64,000 nucleotides of DNA from Prochilodus magdalenae (taxonomy: Eukaryota > Chordata > Actinopteri > Characiformes > Prochilodontidae): NCBI GenBank assembly GCA_024036415.1, contig JAMWET010003419.1:497501-561500 (forward strand), in the 5' to 3' direction. Numbering within the stretch: the first letter of the stretch is position 1; each line of letters opens with the position of its first letter. Of this stretch, positions 11,466 to 21,984 are shown in pieces. A model generated the notes under the pieces. It made no database searches. It saw only the letters and a program-made list of their open reading frames with translations, and was not told the DNA's origin. Both the position numbers and the translations under genes were made by a program.

Positions 11466-12604
11466 TGAGAGACACTAGGCTGCAACTAAAGAGAGAGTAT
11501 GGACTGTGTGACGTACTGCAGTGAACCTCATTGCTTCATTATTGTAAACATGCAATTTTCCTCAAATACCTCCAGACTGTACACTGCGGCGGCTTGAATT
11601 GCATTGCATTGCGTTAGCGCTTCGCTTGAGCATGTTTCCCCGATGTTTACGCCGCTATAAGGTGATCAGCCCCCGAGACACACTCGTGTGTGTGTGATGC
11701 GGCGTGCCGTGCGCCGTCAGCCCTTGCTCGTGTGTTATCTTATCGCTGGAAGACACCTGTGGGCGGGTGAACAGAGAACAATGATGTGCTGCTGCCGCCG
11801 GACTGAAACAGTGCGAGGCCAGCTCCACACTGCTGCAGCCAACAAGCCCCCAGCACTGCCTCCTCTCCACACTACTGTACAGGCTCAAAGGCCACGAGGA
11901 ACTGCCACTCTGTGAAGCTTCTTTACTTCAGTCTGGATTTTTTTGGCAGTTTTGCCACAGAATGAAAGTTTCCTTTAATGTGAAGCGTTGATAAAGAGAT
12001 ACAGGTATCACGTCTCAACCTGCGCTGTTAACATTCCAAACAAGCAGTTGCTTTTTACAGTGCATGATGAAGGAACCAATAGAAGTGGTTCAGAGTCACA
12101 TGGGATGAAAGCTGGCTGCAGTAATGTACATTAATTTTTTTTTTTTTAGGCTGAGCCTTATGGGAGCCATGAACTTGCAGTACTACAAACCAGAGTGTCT
12201 ATGTGTGTGTGAGACAAGACAAGCTAAAGGACAGTGCAATCCCATAGTTCCTGCCGTCTGTACTACTGAATTCCCTGAATTCATGTTTCCAAGGGAGCTT
12301 CAGAGAACTGTTTGGGAAAGCCTTAGATTAGGACACCTCACATATGCGGTAGGTTGAATTCCCAAGCTATGAAGGCTTGTTCCGTACACTGGTGTGTTCA
12401 TGCTGTACACCAACTGTTTGTACACAAATGTTTGTGAGTGTGAGGAAAGGTCAAAGCGGGTGACTTCCACCATTCAACTCTTTGGCATTTGAAGCCAGGG
12501 ATCTATTAAAACCTCATCTCAGGTCTAAAGACGTGTGAATAGCATGACCGCATATTTCATATATGAATTATTCACCAAGTTTCAGTTATGAAATATTGTT
12601 TCTA
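11466..12604. other. Mostly unique sequence with a CpG-containing patch
   Basis: The patch at about 11580-11900 is CpG-richer than its surroundings, with overlapping open frames on both strands of 75-77 codons, none with a recognisable domain. A poly-T run lies at about 12136-12148. I see nothing else. Confidence 0.4.
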
Positions 12605-13445
12605 CACTCACCACAAAAAAAAGTATCACCTAGAGGGTAGTGTAGGATTGGAGTGCTATTGGGAAGGAAGATAAAGGTTACCAGGAACAATAAATGATGA
12701 TGAATAAATTTAGACTGATATGAACAATATTTATTGAGCTACACATGCAGAGGTAGTGTCTCTCAGTATGGCAGCAGGCAGCCATGTTTGTTAACACCAC
12801 ATGGAAGAAGTCTCGGTATGGAGCTGCAGGTTTCTTTGCGGTAGGAGTGGAGGTGGAATGACATTGCAATGGTCTACATGCATGTAGTCCTGCGTCATGC
12901 AGCTGCCAATGGTCCTGGCACTAACAGGATGACTCATGAAGGGCATCACTGCTCCCTGAGTGTCCCCAGACATGGCTCTTGGGTTACTCTGAGAATGTCG
13001 AACAGTCCATCGGTTCTTTCTCTCTGTGGCTCGTGTAGGTCTCCCAGATCCTTCATGTCGCTGGTGCATGCCTTCTATCCACTGCCGCCAACAGCATGCT
13101 ATTGAAGTATCCATACAGCTGGTATGGCGTGCGATATGTAGATAAAACCATCCTGCTTCCTGGAGCCCTAAGCTGCGACCCCTTTTGAACTCCTCCAACT
13201 GCTTAAGTTGGTTTCGAACTCTTCTCTGAGGCATGCTTTGCTTGCAAAGGATGCTACCAACACAACAACACAAGTCAGAATGGAAAGCATGCACAAGAGG
13301 ATGACCTTATGTAGTCAGTCAGGTATAGGGTCAGGTACAGGGACATGAAACTTGAATCATTTGCATGTCTCACAATCTCAAACCTACCCACCAAATTTCA
13401 TTACTGTTGGTTGATTCCTTCTGGGTGTATTTTGGACGATGAGTG
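12605..13445 (-). mobile_element. Tc1/mariner-type element with both termini, internally deleted (family T1)
   Basis: Both ends are present: left CTACACTCACCAC and right, as its inverse, CTACACTCATCGTCC, each abutting a TA dinucleotide as expected of Tc1/mariner. The 841-bp body is shorter than a complete element because the middle of the transposase is missing. It contains the N-terminal transposase half on the - strand (see the pseudogene at 12791-13294). Sequence inside the left end recurs at 26640, 44500 and 56580. Confidence 0.8.
12791..13294 (-). pseudogene. Tc1-like transposase N-terminal remnant
   Basis: A 167-codon frame. Residues 41-75 include GLQEAGW, HIARH and CCWRQWI, matching the first helix-turn-helix of Tc1-type transposases, followed by GSGRPTRAT at 82-90, the GRPR-like hinge, and ERKNRWTVRHSQSNP at 91-105, the start of the second DNA-binding helix region. 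After about residue 110 the frame leaves the family pattern and joins terminal sequence, so there is no DDE catalytic core. Full transposases of this type are roughly 340 residues. It cannot be catalytically active; the start codon is arbitrary. Confidence 0.75.
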
Positions 13446-13559
13446 TAGTACAACAACTTTAGTAAAATAATGATATAACTGCATTAACTTTATAATAGAG
13501 AACCTATTCTAATTTGAACACATATGGAAGGTCATTCTATTGGAGACATCCTCTTCTTT

Positions 13560-13745
13560 TAGCATTGAAAAAGAAATTCCACCTTTAAAAAATCATTTTT
13601 TTACTTTCTGCATAATTCAATCTGTGATATGTAAGCCATTCAGAGAGGTTTGATGTGAAGGCCCTTTTTTAGAGAAACTGAGACCACCCCTTTAGCGTTG
13701 TTCATAGTGGTCGTGATAGGAACCAGATCTCACAGAACGTTATTA
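13560..13745. repeat. Dispersed repeat shared with 34450-34605
   Basis: The segment shares an ordered series of words with 34450-34605: ATTCCAC, TTCTGCATAA, GGTTTGATGTGAA, GAAACT and TTCATAGTGG or TTTATAGTGG. Divergence is high and the ends are unclear. I do not recognise the class. Confidence 0.5.
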
Positions 13746-13975
13746 CATGAAATGGTTAGGAATATGATTTCTGATGCCTGGGATATTGTTATATGATAGT
13801 TTTGAAATAAGATTTTGGCTTAACACATTTATATTCAGTACATTCGTGTTGGAAAAGTACATGCAGAGTTCCTTAGAGCAAAAAAAGTTCCAACTGAACT
13901 CTTACAACTTTTATTTTAATTCAGACTTTAAATATTCAACATTATATATGACCACTGCCCAAATAAAAACAAGCA

Positions 13976-14097
13976 TGGTAACTGTACAGGAGAGGGCAAA
14001 GTCCTAATTTAACTTAAATGTAAATCAAAGGAACCAGACGTCTTTCCATGTGATTTGGGCCATTCCTGTTGATCCCTTCATAACGGAATGTTCACAC
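13976..14097 (+). mobile_element. MITE M1 copy, 5' part (split by an LTR)
   Basis: It contains the family core: ACAGGAGAGGGCAAA, GGAACCAGACGTCTTTCC, then the GGGCCATTCCTGTTGATCC block. It stops at 14097 in CACAC, exactly where an LTR begins, and the remaining part resumes at 14455. Its left terminal repeat is mostly lost. Confidence 0.8.
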
Positions 14098-14454
14098 TGT
14101 TACATCTGTCTGCCTGTCCATGTGCTCTTTGTTGTCGTGCCCCATGTGGGCCTGTTTGTTTTGGTCATGTGCCCCTCCTGTCTCCGCCCTCGAGGTCCCG
14201 TGTTTGTAGCCCCGCCCCTTCCCAGGTGTTGCTTGTTAGTCTGTGTTCATTTGTGTTCATGTAATATGTTTGGGATCTTGTTGGATGTTAGTTTGGTTTC
14301 TGGTTGTATGTTTTGATCCTTGATTGTTAGTTTGTCATCCTGTTTCCTGTTCCGTTGGTTTGCTTCTGTCTTTGGTTCGTTTTTGTTAGTTTGTGTTACA
14401 TTAAACTACTTGCGTTTACGTCCTGTTTCCTCGTCTACCTACGCTTGTGTGACA
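14098..14454 (+). mobile_element. Solo LTR nested inside a MITE
   Basis: The element runs from TGTTACATC to TGTGACA, 357 bp, with perfect 5-bp flanks CACAC at 14093-14097 and 14455-14459. The flanks belong to the MITE M1 consensus, so the LTR is younger than the MITE copy. It has a CCCCGCCCCTTCCCAGGTGTT block also found near 61484, and ends in pyrimidine-rich sequence. There is no internal coding region. The CA-rich right flank makes the exact TSD slightly ambiguous. Confidence 0.8.
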
Positions 14455-14530
14455 CACACAGTGTAAACAAAAGCTGCTGTGTATTTAAATGAGGCAGAAA
14501 AGTAAAAATTTACAACGACTGTAATACACA
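14455..14530 (+). mobile_element. MITE M1 copy, 3' part
   Basis: The family sequence resumes after the LTR with CACAGTGTAAACA, AAGCTGCTGTGT and AAAAGTAAAAATTTACAAC, which in intact copies follows the block ending at 14097. The right terminal repeat is degraded. Confidence 0.75.
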
Positions 14531-14532
14531 TC

Positions 14533-14766
14533 TTATTTTGGACAATGAAAACAATTTATTTTGTCAGTTTTTGTTTCTTTTTATATATTTTTTGTTCCTG
14601 CGTCATTTCAACACAGCAGCTGTCCATTATGTTGAGTGAAAATTTCATGATGACTGGATCAACAGAAATGGCTTGAATTGGGTGGAACTCCATTCCAATG
14701 ACTTGCGTTAAAATTGGCCCTCTCCTGTAAAGCAACAATTTTAAAGACTTTAGACAGTGATGATAT
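14533..14766 (-). mobile_element. MITE M1 copy, inverted orientation
   Basis: The segment carries the family in reverse: AAAATTTCATGATGACTGGATC, the CATTCCAATGACTT block, GGCCCTCTCCTGTAAAG and the TTTAGACAGTGATGATAT terminus. It lies almost back to back with the preceding copy, giving a local inverted pair. It is diverged and lacks a perfect left terminal repeat. Confidence 0.75.
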
Positions 14767-15059
14767 CCAAACTTGGAAGACTCAGGTTTGGTTTTGGTTA
14801 GCAAACAAACGACTATATTAGTGCCATAGAGATTGCCACCCCTGGTTCCTATCACCACCACTGAATCCGCATCAGATTGTACTTTATGCCCATTCAAGCC
14901 GGGGTAAACTCTTTTACGGACATACGTAAAAAGCAGTTTTGCAATGACAGCAAACAAGTTTAGGTAAAGTAGCGACGAGCCTGGAAATAAGCAGTCAGTG
15001 TCTGTGGTTTAGCATTCTACAGCTCGGAATGGAGGGATGAAACAAACCCACGGTGTACA
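14767..15059. other. Unique spacer
   Basis: No repeat family or exon recognised. The long - strand frame crossing 14556-14957 begins inside this spacer and runs through the MITE; it shows no domain. Confidence 0.4.
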
Positions 15060-15440
15060 ATAAGCATGGCATTTCTGGAGTTAACCGCTCTAATCACTTC
15101 ATCACTGAGGAGTGTTGCTTAATTAATTTCGGTAATGAAATGTTTAATCAATTTCAGAATCCAAATAATAATGAGCGGAGACTTCTTAAGGTTTGTGTGA
15201 GAAAGGTAATACGTTTTGACCAAAAAGAAGGAGCAGGGAAAAAAAAAACATCAAAAGGCTTAACCCTGCTTCCAGAGCCATCAGTGTAGAAGCTCCTAAG
15301 GCCTCTAATTAGCCTTTACCTTGATAATGTGCTTAATTACTATTGCGCTTTTGTTATGCTTTTTGTTTTTTCTTCCCTTAAGATTCTGCCTCTGTATCTC
15401 CGGCTTAATAAGTTATTCCGAATGCCTCAGAGGTGTCCAG
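15060..15440. promoter_or_regulatory. Possible conserved non-coding element
   Basis: Non-repetitive sequence with CTTAATTAATTTCGGTAATG near 15119 and AATTAGCC near 15307. The density of TAATTA-type cores and smooth composition resemble vertebrate developmental enhancers. This is inference from texture only; the short + strand frame has no domain. Confidence 0.3.
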
Positions 15441-15925
15441 TGGAAAGGATTTGAATCAGCGTTCCAATTAAGGAAAGGCTGTGGATAGGTTGCAGAGTGA
15501 TTTTTTACCCTGAAATCAATGAGAAGCTGTCAACATCTGCCCTCACATCAAGCCTGGGGGAAATAAAGGTCCCAAATTTGTCAGTCACTTCTTTAGCTTT
15601 TCCACGTTTAATCAGACGCAGGACTACTTTTATGGGTTGGTCAGCGCTTAGGCCTAAAGTAGGGTCAGTGCTCAGGCCTAAAGAAGAAAGAAAGAAACTT
15701 TGTAACTCAGGAATAGAAAGAAATAGAAATCCATGACCACTGTGGAAGAGAGGATGGCTGATCGATATGAAAAGGAGTGATCTTTTTAGCAATGCTAGCA
15801 TACGTTCCGTACTGACACTTTTTGGAGACATAGCTGTTATTACTAGCAATGAGTCTGTTATATGAATGGTTCCTCACTCCAAGCTCATAGAAACTCAGGC
15901 AAATATGCAGATACTAAAGCTTCAA

Positions 15926-16082
15926 TACATTTACGGTATTTAGCTGACGCTCTTATCCATGCGACTTCCAAGGTTAATCATATTACAGGTAGGCCAATGT
16001 AGTGTTAGGAGTCTTGCCCAAGGACTCTTATTGGTGTAGCACAGTATAGGCACCCAGAAGGGGAATTGAACCCCAGTCTACC
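15926..16082 (-). mobile_element. SINE fragment, first of a tandem pair
   Basis: It shares with the next feature the words ACATTTACGGTATTTAGCTGA, CGCTCTTATCCA, AATCATATTACAGGTAGG and GTCTTGCCCAAGGACTCTTA. GGGGAATTGAACCCC at about 16060-16074 is the reverse complement of a box-B-like tRNA promoter. It ends abruptly where the second copy starts. TTTAGCTGACGCTCTTATCC is a word I recognise as very common in fish genomes. Confidence 0.7.
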
Positions 16083-16360
16083 ATTTACATTTATGGTATT
16101 TAGCTGACGCTCTTATCCAGAGCGACTTACAAGGGTAATCATATTACAGGTAGGTCAATGTGGTGTTAGGAGTCTTGCCCAAGGACTCTTATTGGTGTAG
16201 TACAGCATAGTCACTTAGACCGGGAATCGAACCCTAGTATCCCACATGTGGTGGTGGTTTCCTGGAGGGTAGTTGTGTTATCCGCTGAGCTACACCAACC
16301 ACATGTGATGGTAGCTTCCTGGTAGGCAGTGGTGTTATCCCCTGCACCACACCAACCACA
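16083..16360 (-). mobile_element. SINE copy, second of a tandem pair
   Basis: It repeats the order of the previous copy and continues further. GGGAATCGAACCC at 16222-16234 is a good inverted box B, followed by a tRNA-like head ending GCTGAGCTACACCAACCA near 16300. That head is partly repeated (CCTGCACCACACCAACCA near 16355), so two tRNA-like heads abut. The transcription direction implied by box B is the - strand. I assign it as tRNA-related SINE; the named family is not certain. Confidence 0.7.
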
Positions 16361-16719
16361 AGACATTCCACATTGGTGTTTGGAAGTTAATATTTTTTTA
16401 GACTATTAGACTGCAACTTCTTGAGACCATATCACAATATTCTGGCTCCTGTTTGGGTCTTCAGGCCACTGAATGACTGGCTTGTGATTCCTCTGATTGT
16501 ATCCATCCATGTTGCTGTCCTCGTCTTCTTTGACCTTCAACTGCTCCAAGCATAACAGTCTTCTCCAATGGATCTTCTCACCATGCACCTAAAATAAGAC
16601 GGCTTCACGTGAGAGATGAGGCTTGGTTTATTCAAGCGTCCATTTGGTTTGTTCACTTTTCTATCTAATGAGCTCGCAAAACTGTTATTGCCAACACGAA
16701 AACTCAAAAGCATGTACTT
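16361..16719. other. Unique spacer
   Basis: Nothing recognised; short frames on both strands have no domain. Confidence 0.4.
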
Positions 16720-16835
16720 TTTTTCATTTTCCCCACATGGAATGAGACATTTACCGCACTGTATCACCTCTTCTCAACCTATACATCCCATCACTCACCC
16801 CATAGGTATTTATAACCCCATCATCCTCATGCTAG
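16720..16835. repeat. Dispersed repeat shared with 63025-63140
   Basis: The segment aligns by eye with 63025-63140: CACATGGAATGAGACATT versus CACATGGAACGAGACATT, then CTGTATCACCTCTTC versus CTGTACCACCTCTTC, CCATCACTCAC versus CCGTCACTCAC, and AGGTATTTA in both. The class is unknown to me. Confidence 0.55.
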
Positions 16836-16938
16836 GCCATCTACAGTATCCTGAAGTTAATACCACCTTAGACACGCAAAGTGACTCATTTCTTGTCCAG
16901 TGATCTACATTTTATAAAATCTGATATTATATTGTAAT

Positions 16939-17195
16939 ATATCGTCTCTGTCCAAAGAAAACAAGTCTCTCCAAAACGGCAACTTAACAGGAGAGGACAA
17001 AAAAAAACCCATTTAACTTTAATGCAAGTCAATGGAACCAGACGTCTTTCTGAACAGTTTTGGGCCACTTTGGTTGGTCCATTCATCATGAGATTCTCAC
17101 CCAGTGTAAACAGCAGCTGATGTGTTCAAATGATGCATAAAAGTAAAAATGGACAAAAGTGGAGATACATGTTTTTCATTGGACAGCGACGATAT
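16939..17195 (+). mobile_element. MITE M1, near-complete copy
   Basis: This 257-bp element starts ATATCGTCTCTGTCCAAAG and ends with the inverse CATTGGACAGCGACGATAT. Terminal inverted repeats extend about 36 bp, with CTCC near their inner ends. Core words are GGAACCAGACGTCTTTCTG, TTGGTCCATTCATCATGAG and CCAGTGTAAACAGCAGCTG. The outer TA dinucleotides are compatible with TA target duplication but cannot be separated from the repeat itself. It has no coding capacity, so it must have been mobilised by a transposase from elsewhere. Confidence 0.85.
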
Positions 17196-17571
17196 GTCAT
17201 GTACAATGAAAGATGATGAATGACCAGTACTCCAAGTTGTTTCTTGTTGTGCCACCATCATGCTTGATGGTCTGTGTTTGGATGTGTTGCATGCCAGCCA
17301 AATCACAGTTCTCAATCCCACCCAGTCTGGCTTATGGTCCTGTATTTCAGCGCAGTCCTACACAGCCTGCGGTGGAATTGGTTTCTGCTCATGTCGTGTT
17401 TCCACACTAATGAAGTACTTTGGGCTTTGTGTTTGTAAAAAACCTTGGATCTCTTCATGCCTGCTCTCTGCAGTTTTTACTGGAGTCCATCTGTTGCTAT
17501 GCAGTTTATCAGCCACCCTCCACCCGCTCCATCATAGTAAGTTTCTAACTACAGAACCGCAGTTGGCCAAA

Positions 17572-17625
17572 TATTATTTGGGTGGTGGACCATACAGAGT
17601 GCAGCAGTGATACATGGGAGCGGTG
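17572..17625 (+). repeat. Fragment of the palindromic element seen at 18897
   Basis: ATTATTTGGGTGGTGGACCAT followed by GAGTGCAGCAGTGATACATG matches GTATTATCTGGGTGGTGGATC and CAGCACTGCAGTGGCATG at 19034-19080. Only this short part remains. Confidence 0.5.
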
Positions 17626-17689
17626 GCAGGTTGAGAGCGGCCCACCTCTCAGCCAAGAGCGGCTCTGGGGTCAGAAACTGGCAAGAGCA

Positions 17690-17873
17690 GTGGTGCCCAA
17701 TCCTGGTCCTGGAGCTCTACCACCCCGGAGAGTGCGGATCCAACATACCGGGCTCCAACATTCAGATGCCTCTGAAGGCTTTCATCATCTGGATCAGGTG
17801 TTGTTGATTAGGTTTGGAGCTAAGCTCTGCAGGGTGGTAGATCTCCAGGATCAGGACTGGGCACCCTCTAAGC
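17690..17873. mobile_element. hAT-type MITE with long terminal inverted repeats
   Basis: Left end AGTGGTGCCCAATCCTGGTCC and AGCTCTACCACCC; right end GGGTGGTAGATCTCC and AGGATCAGGACTGGGCACCC, its inverse. The core, about 100 bp, includes CATCATCTGGATCAGGTG. I recognise this as an abundant non-autonomous DNA element in fish genomes, usually assigned to hAT; the assignment is from memory. No clear 8-bp duplication was verified. Confidence 0.75.
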
Positions 17874-17948
17874 TAGAGGTTGGACGAAAGACAATTTGTG
17901 CTACAGGCCACAGCCTCTAAATGCACACGAACGAGGTGGAGCCCTAAG

Positions 17949-17985
17949 GCAGGGGTTTCTAATAAAGCGGCCGGGTAGTGCATGT
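17949..17985 (+). repeat. Transposon-terminus fragment TTTCTAATAAA..GGCC
   Basis: GGTTTCTAATAAAGCGGCCGG matches similar words at 26846 and 59097 and, inverted, at 55470-55525. It resembles the end of a widespread fish DNA element with a TTTATTAGGAACACC terminus. The rest of the element is absent. Confidence 0.5.
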
Positions 17986-17999
17986 TCATGAGTAATGAT

Positions 18000-18720
18000 A
18001 ACACAAATTACGCCTCATGCCCAATTTACATATAAATAAATGAAGGTCCATTGTGAGTGGCATGTGATTATCTGCCTGAATGATGTGTGACAGATAAAGA
18101 AAAAGTGTGGAGGAGAGAAAGTAGCTCAGATAAATGTTTACCCGCTATTATTTTTACACCTCCACCCCTCCAACCGCCACACGTTCCATCTCTTTCGCAT
18201 TTGTTTTGGTTCACTTTTGGTCTGCAAAGTGTAACACCTGCTCGGTGCTCGCGTTAATGGTCTTTTTAATGCTCTCCTCAAACCCATTTAAGGAACAATC
18301 CTTTCACTACTTCCTTAATTTCTGATGTAATTTCCCCCCCATAATTACTCTTTTCGTTCCCCCTGTTTATCAGACAATGTACCTGCAATGGAAATATAAA
18401 ACCTCGACTCCACTTCCGCTGGACCAAAACGAAATTTAATTTGATGTGTTTGGCCGTCGAACATCATTGTCATGGGGGGTGTTGGGGTGAGGGGGTTGGG
18501 GGGGATGTAATTAAGACAATATTATCTGTTTTTTAGTTTCGCCACAGAGCCAGGACATGTGGACGCTTTCTGATAAGGAGGTAGAGAACCGCAACACAGA
18601 GGGACGGCCAGCCAGCATCTGCGTCCGTGACTTCAGTGGCTTCCAGTGCAATTAATGGCGTGGAGATTGCTGGACGGCCACGCTAATGCCGGATGCAGAT
18701 GTGCTCCTTGGCTGGCCAGG
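18000..18720. promoter_or_regulatory. Possible conserved non-coding element cluster
   Basis: Non-repetitive sequence with balanced composition, including CACAAATTACGCCTCATGCCC near 18002 and a region from about 18550 to 18720 with a steady mixture of short words and no repeats. A G-rich patch lies at about 18474-18507. It resembles vertebrate enhancers rather than neutral sequence, but conservation was not tested. Confidence 0.3.
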
Positions 18721-18896
18721 TAAGGAAACAGCCGTTTCCCCACACACACCGAATGACCAGGCGGAAGGCCGCGAGTGAGTCATACACACTTGGTCTTCCC
18801 ACCATTCCCACCATTGAGCTCCTACAATAACAAGGACGGCGTTTTATCACATAAGCCTGTATTGGGAAGTGTATTGATCATATCCATATACAGTAC

Positions 18897-19315
18897 ATAC
18901 ACTGATCTGCTATGATCAGCTCCACTTTGAAGTTTTTGGAGTTGTGGTCCATCTGTTTCTCTGTGTACATTGTTAACCCCCTTTTATCCTGTCCTGTAAT
19001 AGTCAGGACCCCACACAGGACCACCACGGAGCAGGTATTATCTGGGTGGTGGATCATTCTCAGCACTGCAGTGGCATGTTGGAGTGCTGCCGGAGCTTTT
19101 AAACACCTCAGTGTTAGTGCTGGACTAGGCTAACCAAAAATGGCCCTGTAAGTAGCATCCAGTGACTAAGGACTAGATCATCAGTGGTCATGACACAAAC
19201 AGTCCAGCAGACTTTACCCAGACAAGGTAGAGCAGCAAGGTAGGAGTGTCTTATAGAGTGGACAGTAACAGGGCACAGTGTTTAAACACTCCAGCAGTGC
19301 TGCTGCTTCAGAACA
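18897..19315. mobile_element. Non-autonomous DNA element with a GGTGGTGGATCATTCTCAG core
   Basis: It begins ACACTGATCTGCTATGATCA and includes GTGGTCCATCTGTTTCTCT, GTCAGGACCCCACACAGGACC, GGTGGTGGATCATTCTCAGC, and in the second half GGTAGGAGTGTCTTATAGAG and AACACTCCAGCAGTGCTGCTG. I recognise this order from long partly palindromic elements common in otophysan fishes. The right end is truncated and the + strand frame is not coding. Class (Tc1-like or hAT-like) is uncertain. Confidence 0.65.
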
Positions 19316-20450
19316 TTTTCAAACCTTCACATTAAAACACTAAGATGTAAAAAGCACAAAGTGTAAAAGCTATGTTAATGAATATAGAAATAATGAAGGC
19401 TGTCAGACAATTAAAATAACAAATTAATTAAATTTTGTCTTTAATTTTTTTGTATTTTATTCATTTTTTGGTTTCCAGATGACATTTTTTTTAATAGAGT
19501 AAGTTAAAAACGCCCTCTACTGGAAATATGAGCAATTAAAGAGCAATTTCTATTTAATTTGTTCAATTTATAAAAGTATTTTGTCAGATGATGTAGCCTG
19601 TTAAATGATGAGCCCTCTAAACAGTAGGGGGCAACATTACCAGAAAATGCTCAGACCCTCTTTCTCACACTTCACTCCTTTACCAGTTCAGCATCAAACT
19701 TCAGCTTTCTCTCATGCCATGCTAGAAGGCAATGGAACTGTAGTTTGTTGTTTTGGTTCTATGTATATCACTTTTGTTGTTTGCTGCTGAATGTGGTTTC
19801 TTGTAAAGAGTGGAAGGCGGCGATCACTCGCCACAGGCTTCAAGCATCACTGTGTTTACTCTTCCTTTATTGGCTACGTGTCCTTAAACAGTCTAACCAG
19901 GACCAGCACCTTCAGCATGATTGATAAGAGGTTAGAATACGCCGTCGGGACAGCAGTGCTACTTTATCATCCTCTCATGTTGGACTGATTCAGCTCGACA
20001 GTACAGTGACTTACTATCACCTCTTAAGGTACGAAGTGGTATTACAGTCAGGATGGACCGGAACTAGCAACATGATGCACAGATATCGCTGACATAGATA
20101 CGTAAAACAATGCTTCCTGAGGGGCTCATTAGGAAAGAAAAAAGTTCTACAGATGTAGAGTATGCTATAGATCGTTCGGTGTGGAGTCTTTTTGAAAAAA
20201 ACTCACAAAGGATTGGCAACAGAGGAGCTCTTTTTGGTGTGCTGACAAAACTGGAGCCCAAACTTAATAATATATAATTAATAATAATAATATAATAATA
20301 TATGACTGGGTGACTGGACAATAACAAGCAGATATAATAATAATCAGAATGTATATATGTATTTTAATAATTTATTAATAAAAATAATTCAAGTTTTATC
20401 ACTGATGTTCAATGAAAGCAAGGAATGAGTGTGTATAGAGGGTACATCAT
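19316..20450. other. Unique AT-rich sequence
   Basis: Contains AT-rich runs (19420-19500; TAATAA words at 20268-20345) but no recognised family. Short frames at 19605-19988 on + and 20064-20327 on - have no domain. Confidence 0.4.
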
Positions 20451-20667
20451 ATGCTCATCTCCAAAATAGCAGCTTCACAGGCGAGGTCTAAAACCTAATT
20501 TAATTGTAATGGAAGTCAATGGAACCAGACTTTATTTCCAGGCCATTTTGCCCAGTTCTGTTGGTCCATTCATCATGACATTATTACATAGTGTAAACAG
20601 CATCTGCTTTTGCACAAAAGAAAAATTAACAAAAATGGACTTGTTTTTCTAAGCACAGCGACGATAT
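20451..20667 (+). mobile_element. MITE M1 copy, 5'-degraded
   Basis: Family words CATCTCCAAAATAGCAGCTTC, TCAATGGAACCAGACTTTATT, GTTGGTCCATTCATCATGACA and the terminal CACAGCGACGATAT are in order. The left terminal repeat is lost beyond the CTCC and the interior has small deletions. Confidence 0.8.
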
Positions 20668-21430
20668 CCATGTAATTTTTCACATTATAACTGGAATATC
20701 CAGCTGGGGAAAAGAAAGGTGATCCATTACTGCAACGTTATTGAATATGTGCTTACTATTTATACTGTTATCCCATTAAATATCTCTCAGGTGTGTGTAC
20801 GAGAATGTGCAGCATGTTATTAATGCCTCAGTGTTGAACACTATCAACAACTTCTCAAGGAGAGGTCAGGAATAAATCCAAATACGGCATTTTCCACAAT
20901 GGTAAGATCATAATTTAGATTTTTCTGCACAAGCAAAATCTATGTAGGTGTTCTCCTGAGTGTTGTAACTACATAGTAATAATGCAGTATACAAAGACCA
21001 TACAAACTCTTAACTAACAAGAGCTAAGAAAAGCTAACCAGTACAAGCTACCGTCATATGCGATGCAAATCTCTAAAACATTGTTATGTACATTACATAT
21101 AATTCTAATTTGCCAAATTTAAAATACTGGGGATAAAAATATACATAAAATATGGCATTTTATTTTAAATATATTAAACTCAGAAAATAATCAGAAATTA
21201 TACACTAAAAATAATGGAATATAATTCTTGACCTGCACCATGGGCTCCAGCATCCCATGTGACCCAGTAGGAAAAATGGCTTGGAAGATGATGTCATAAG
21301 TGTTTCAATAGAGCATCTTCTATATCAATGCAAACATCAATATAATAAATTATCATTGGCATTTAATATATTGAGATCTTGCGTTTTATAATGACTGCAT
21401 ACCACTGCCCTACCCCGTCTCCTTCTCTCT
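20668..21430. other. Unique AT-rich sequence
   Basis: Many TATA-like words around 21100-21240 but no repeat family or exon recognised. Confidence 0.4.
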
Positions 21431-21499
21431 CTGTCTGGCTTGCTCTCTCGCCCTCTCTCTCCAAATTTTTGTGTTTCTGTCTGCATCAGTCATACATGT

Positions 21500-21740
21500 A
21501 GCTGGCGTGACGATTCTGCATGAGTTATGGCTGTTGATGAAGAAACCAGGCTGTCAGATTGTTTTCAATAGCAAAACTAACAAGCAATCTGTCAAACAGT
21601 CTCCAAAAACGCATCAACGGGAGCGGCACTTCCTGACAAGCAGATGAGAATTAGTTAGGAAAAGAAAAGACGCAGCTAATTCAAATGTAGATTCTGTTTG
21701 CGGAACCGCGGGGTTTGTTATGGCGGACGCATCCTAACAG
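21500..21740. promoter_or_regulatory. Possible conserved non-coding element
   Basis: Non-repetitive, evenly mixed sequence with GCATGAGTTATGGCTGTTG near 21519, TTAGTTAGGAAAAG near 21652 and CGCAGCTAATTC near 21671. It follows a CT-rich stretch (about 21419-21465). The texture resembles conserved enhancers; this is unverified. Confidence 0.25.
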
Positions 21741-21984
21741 TCGAATTTCTGCTCATTATGATGAGCGAGACAGATCGCACAAATCCCAAATGGTCGCCTT
21801 TCATTTGTCAAACTCGAGCGCCGTTACGGTCTTGTGATGCAAATTTGTCTCCCATTAAAATCTGTCTGCAGGAGTTGAAGAGGCACTCCACAAACTCGCC
21901 GCCACATCCAGTACGTCAGCAGTGACAAGGAGCGATGGACTTACACACGACCTTGCAGGGTCTACAAGTTGTTGTGCAAAAAGC

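Noticed and set aside
17582..17920. 112-codon + frame
   Set aside because: It lies across a hAT-type MITE; the terminal inverted repeats explain the sequence.
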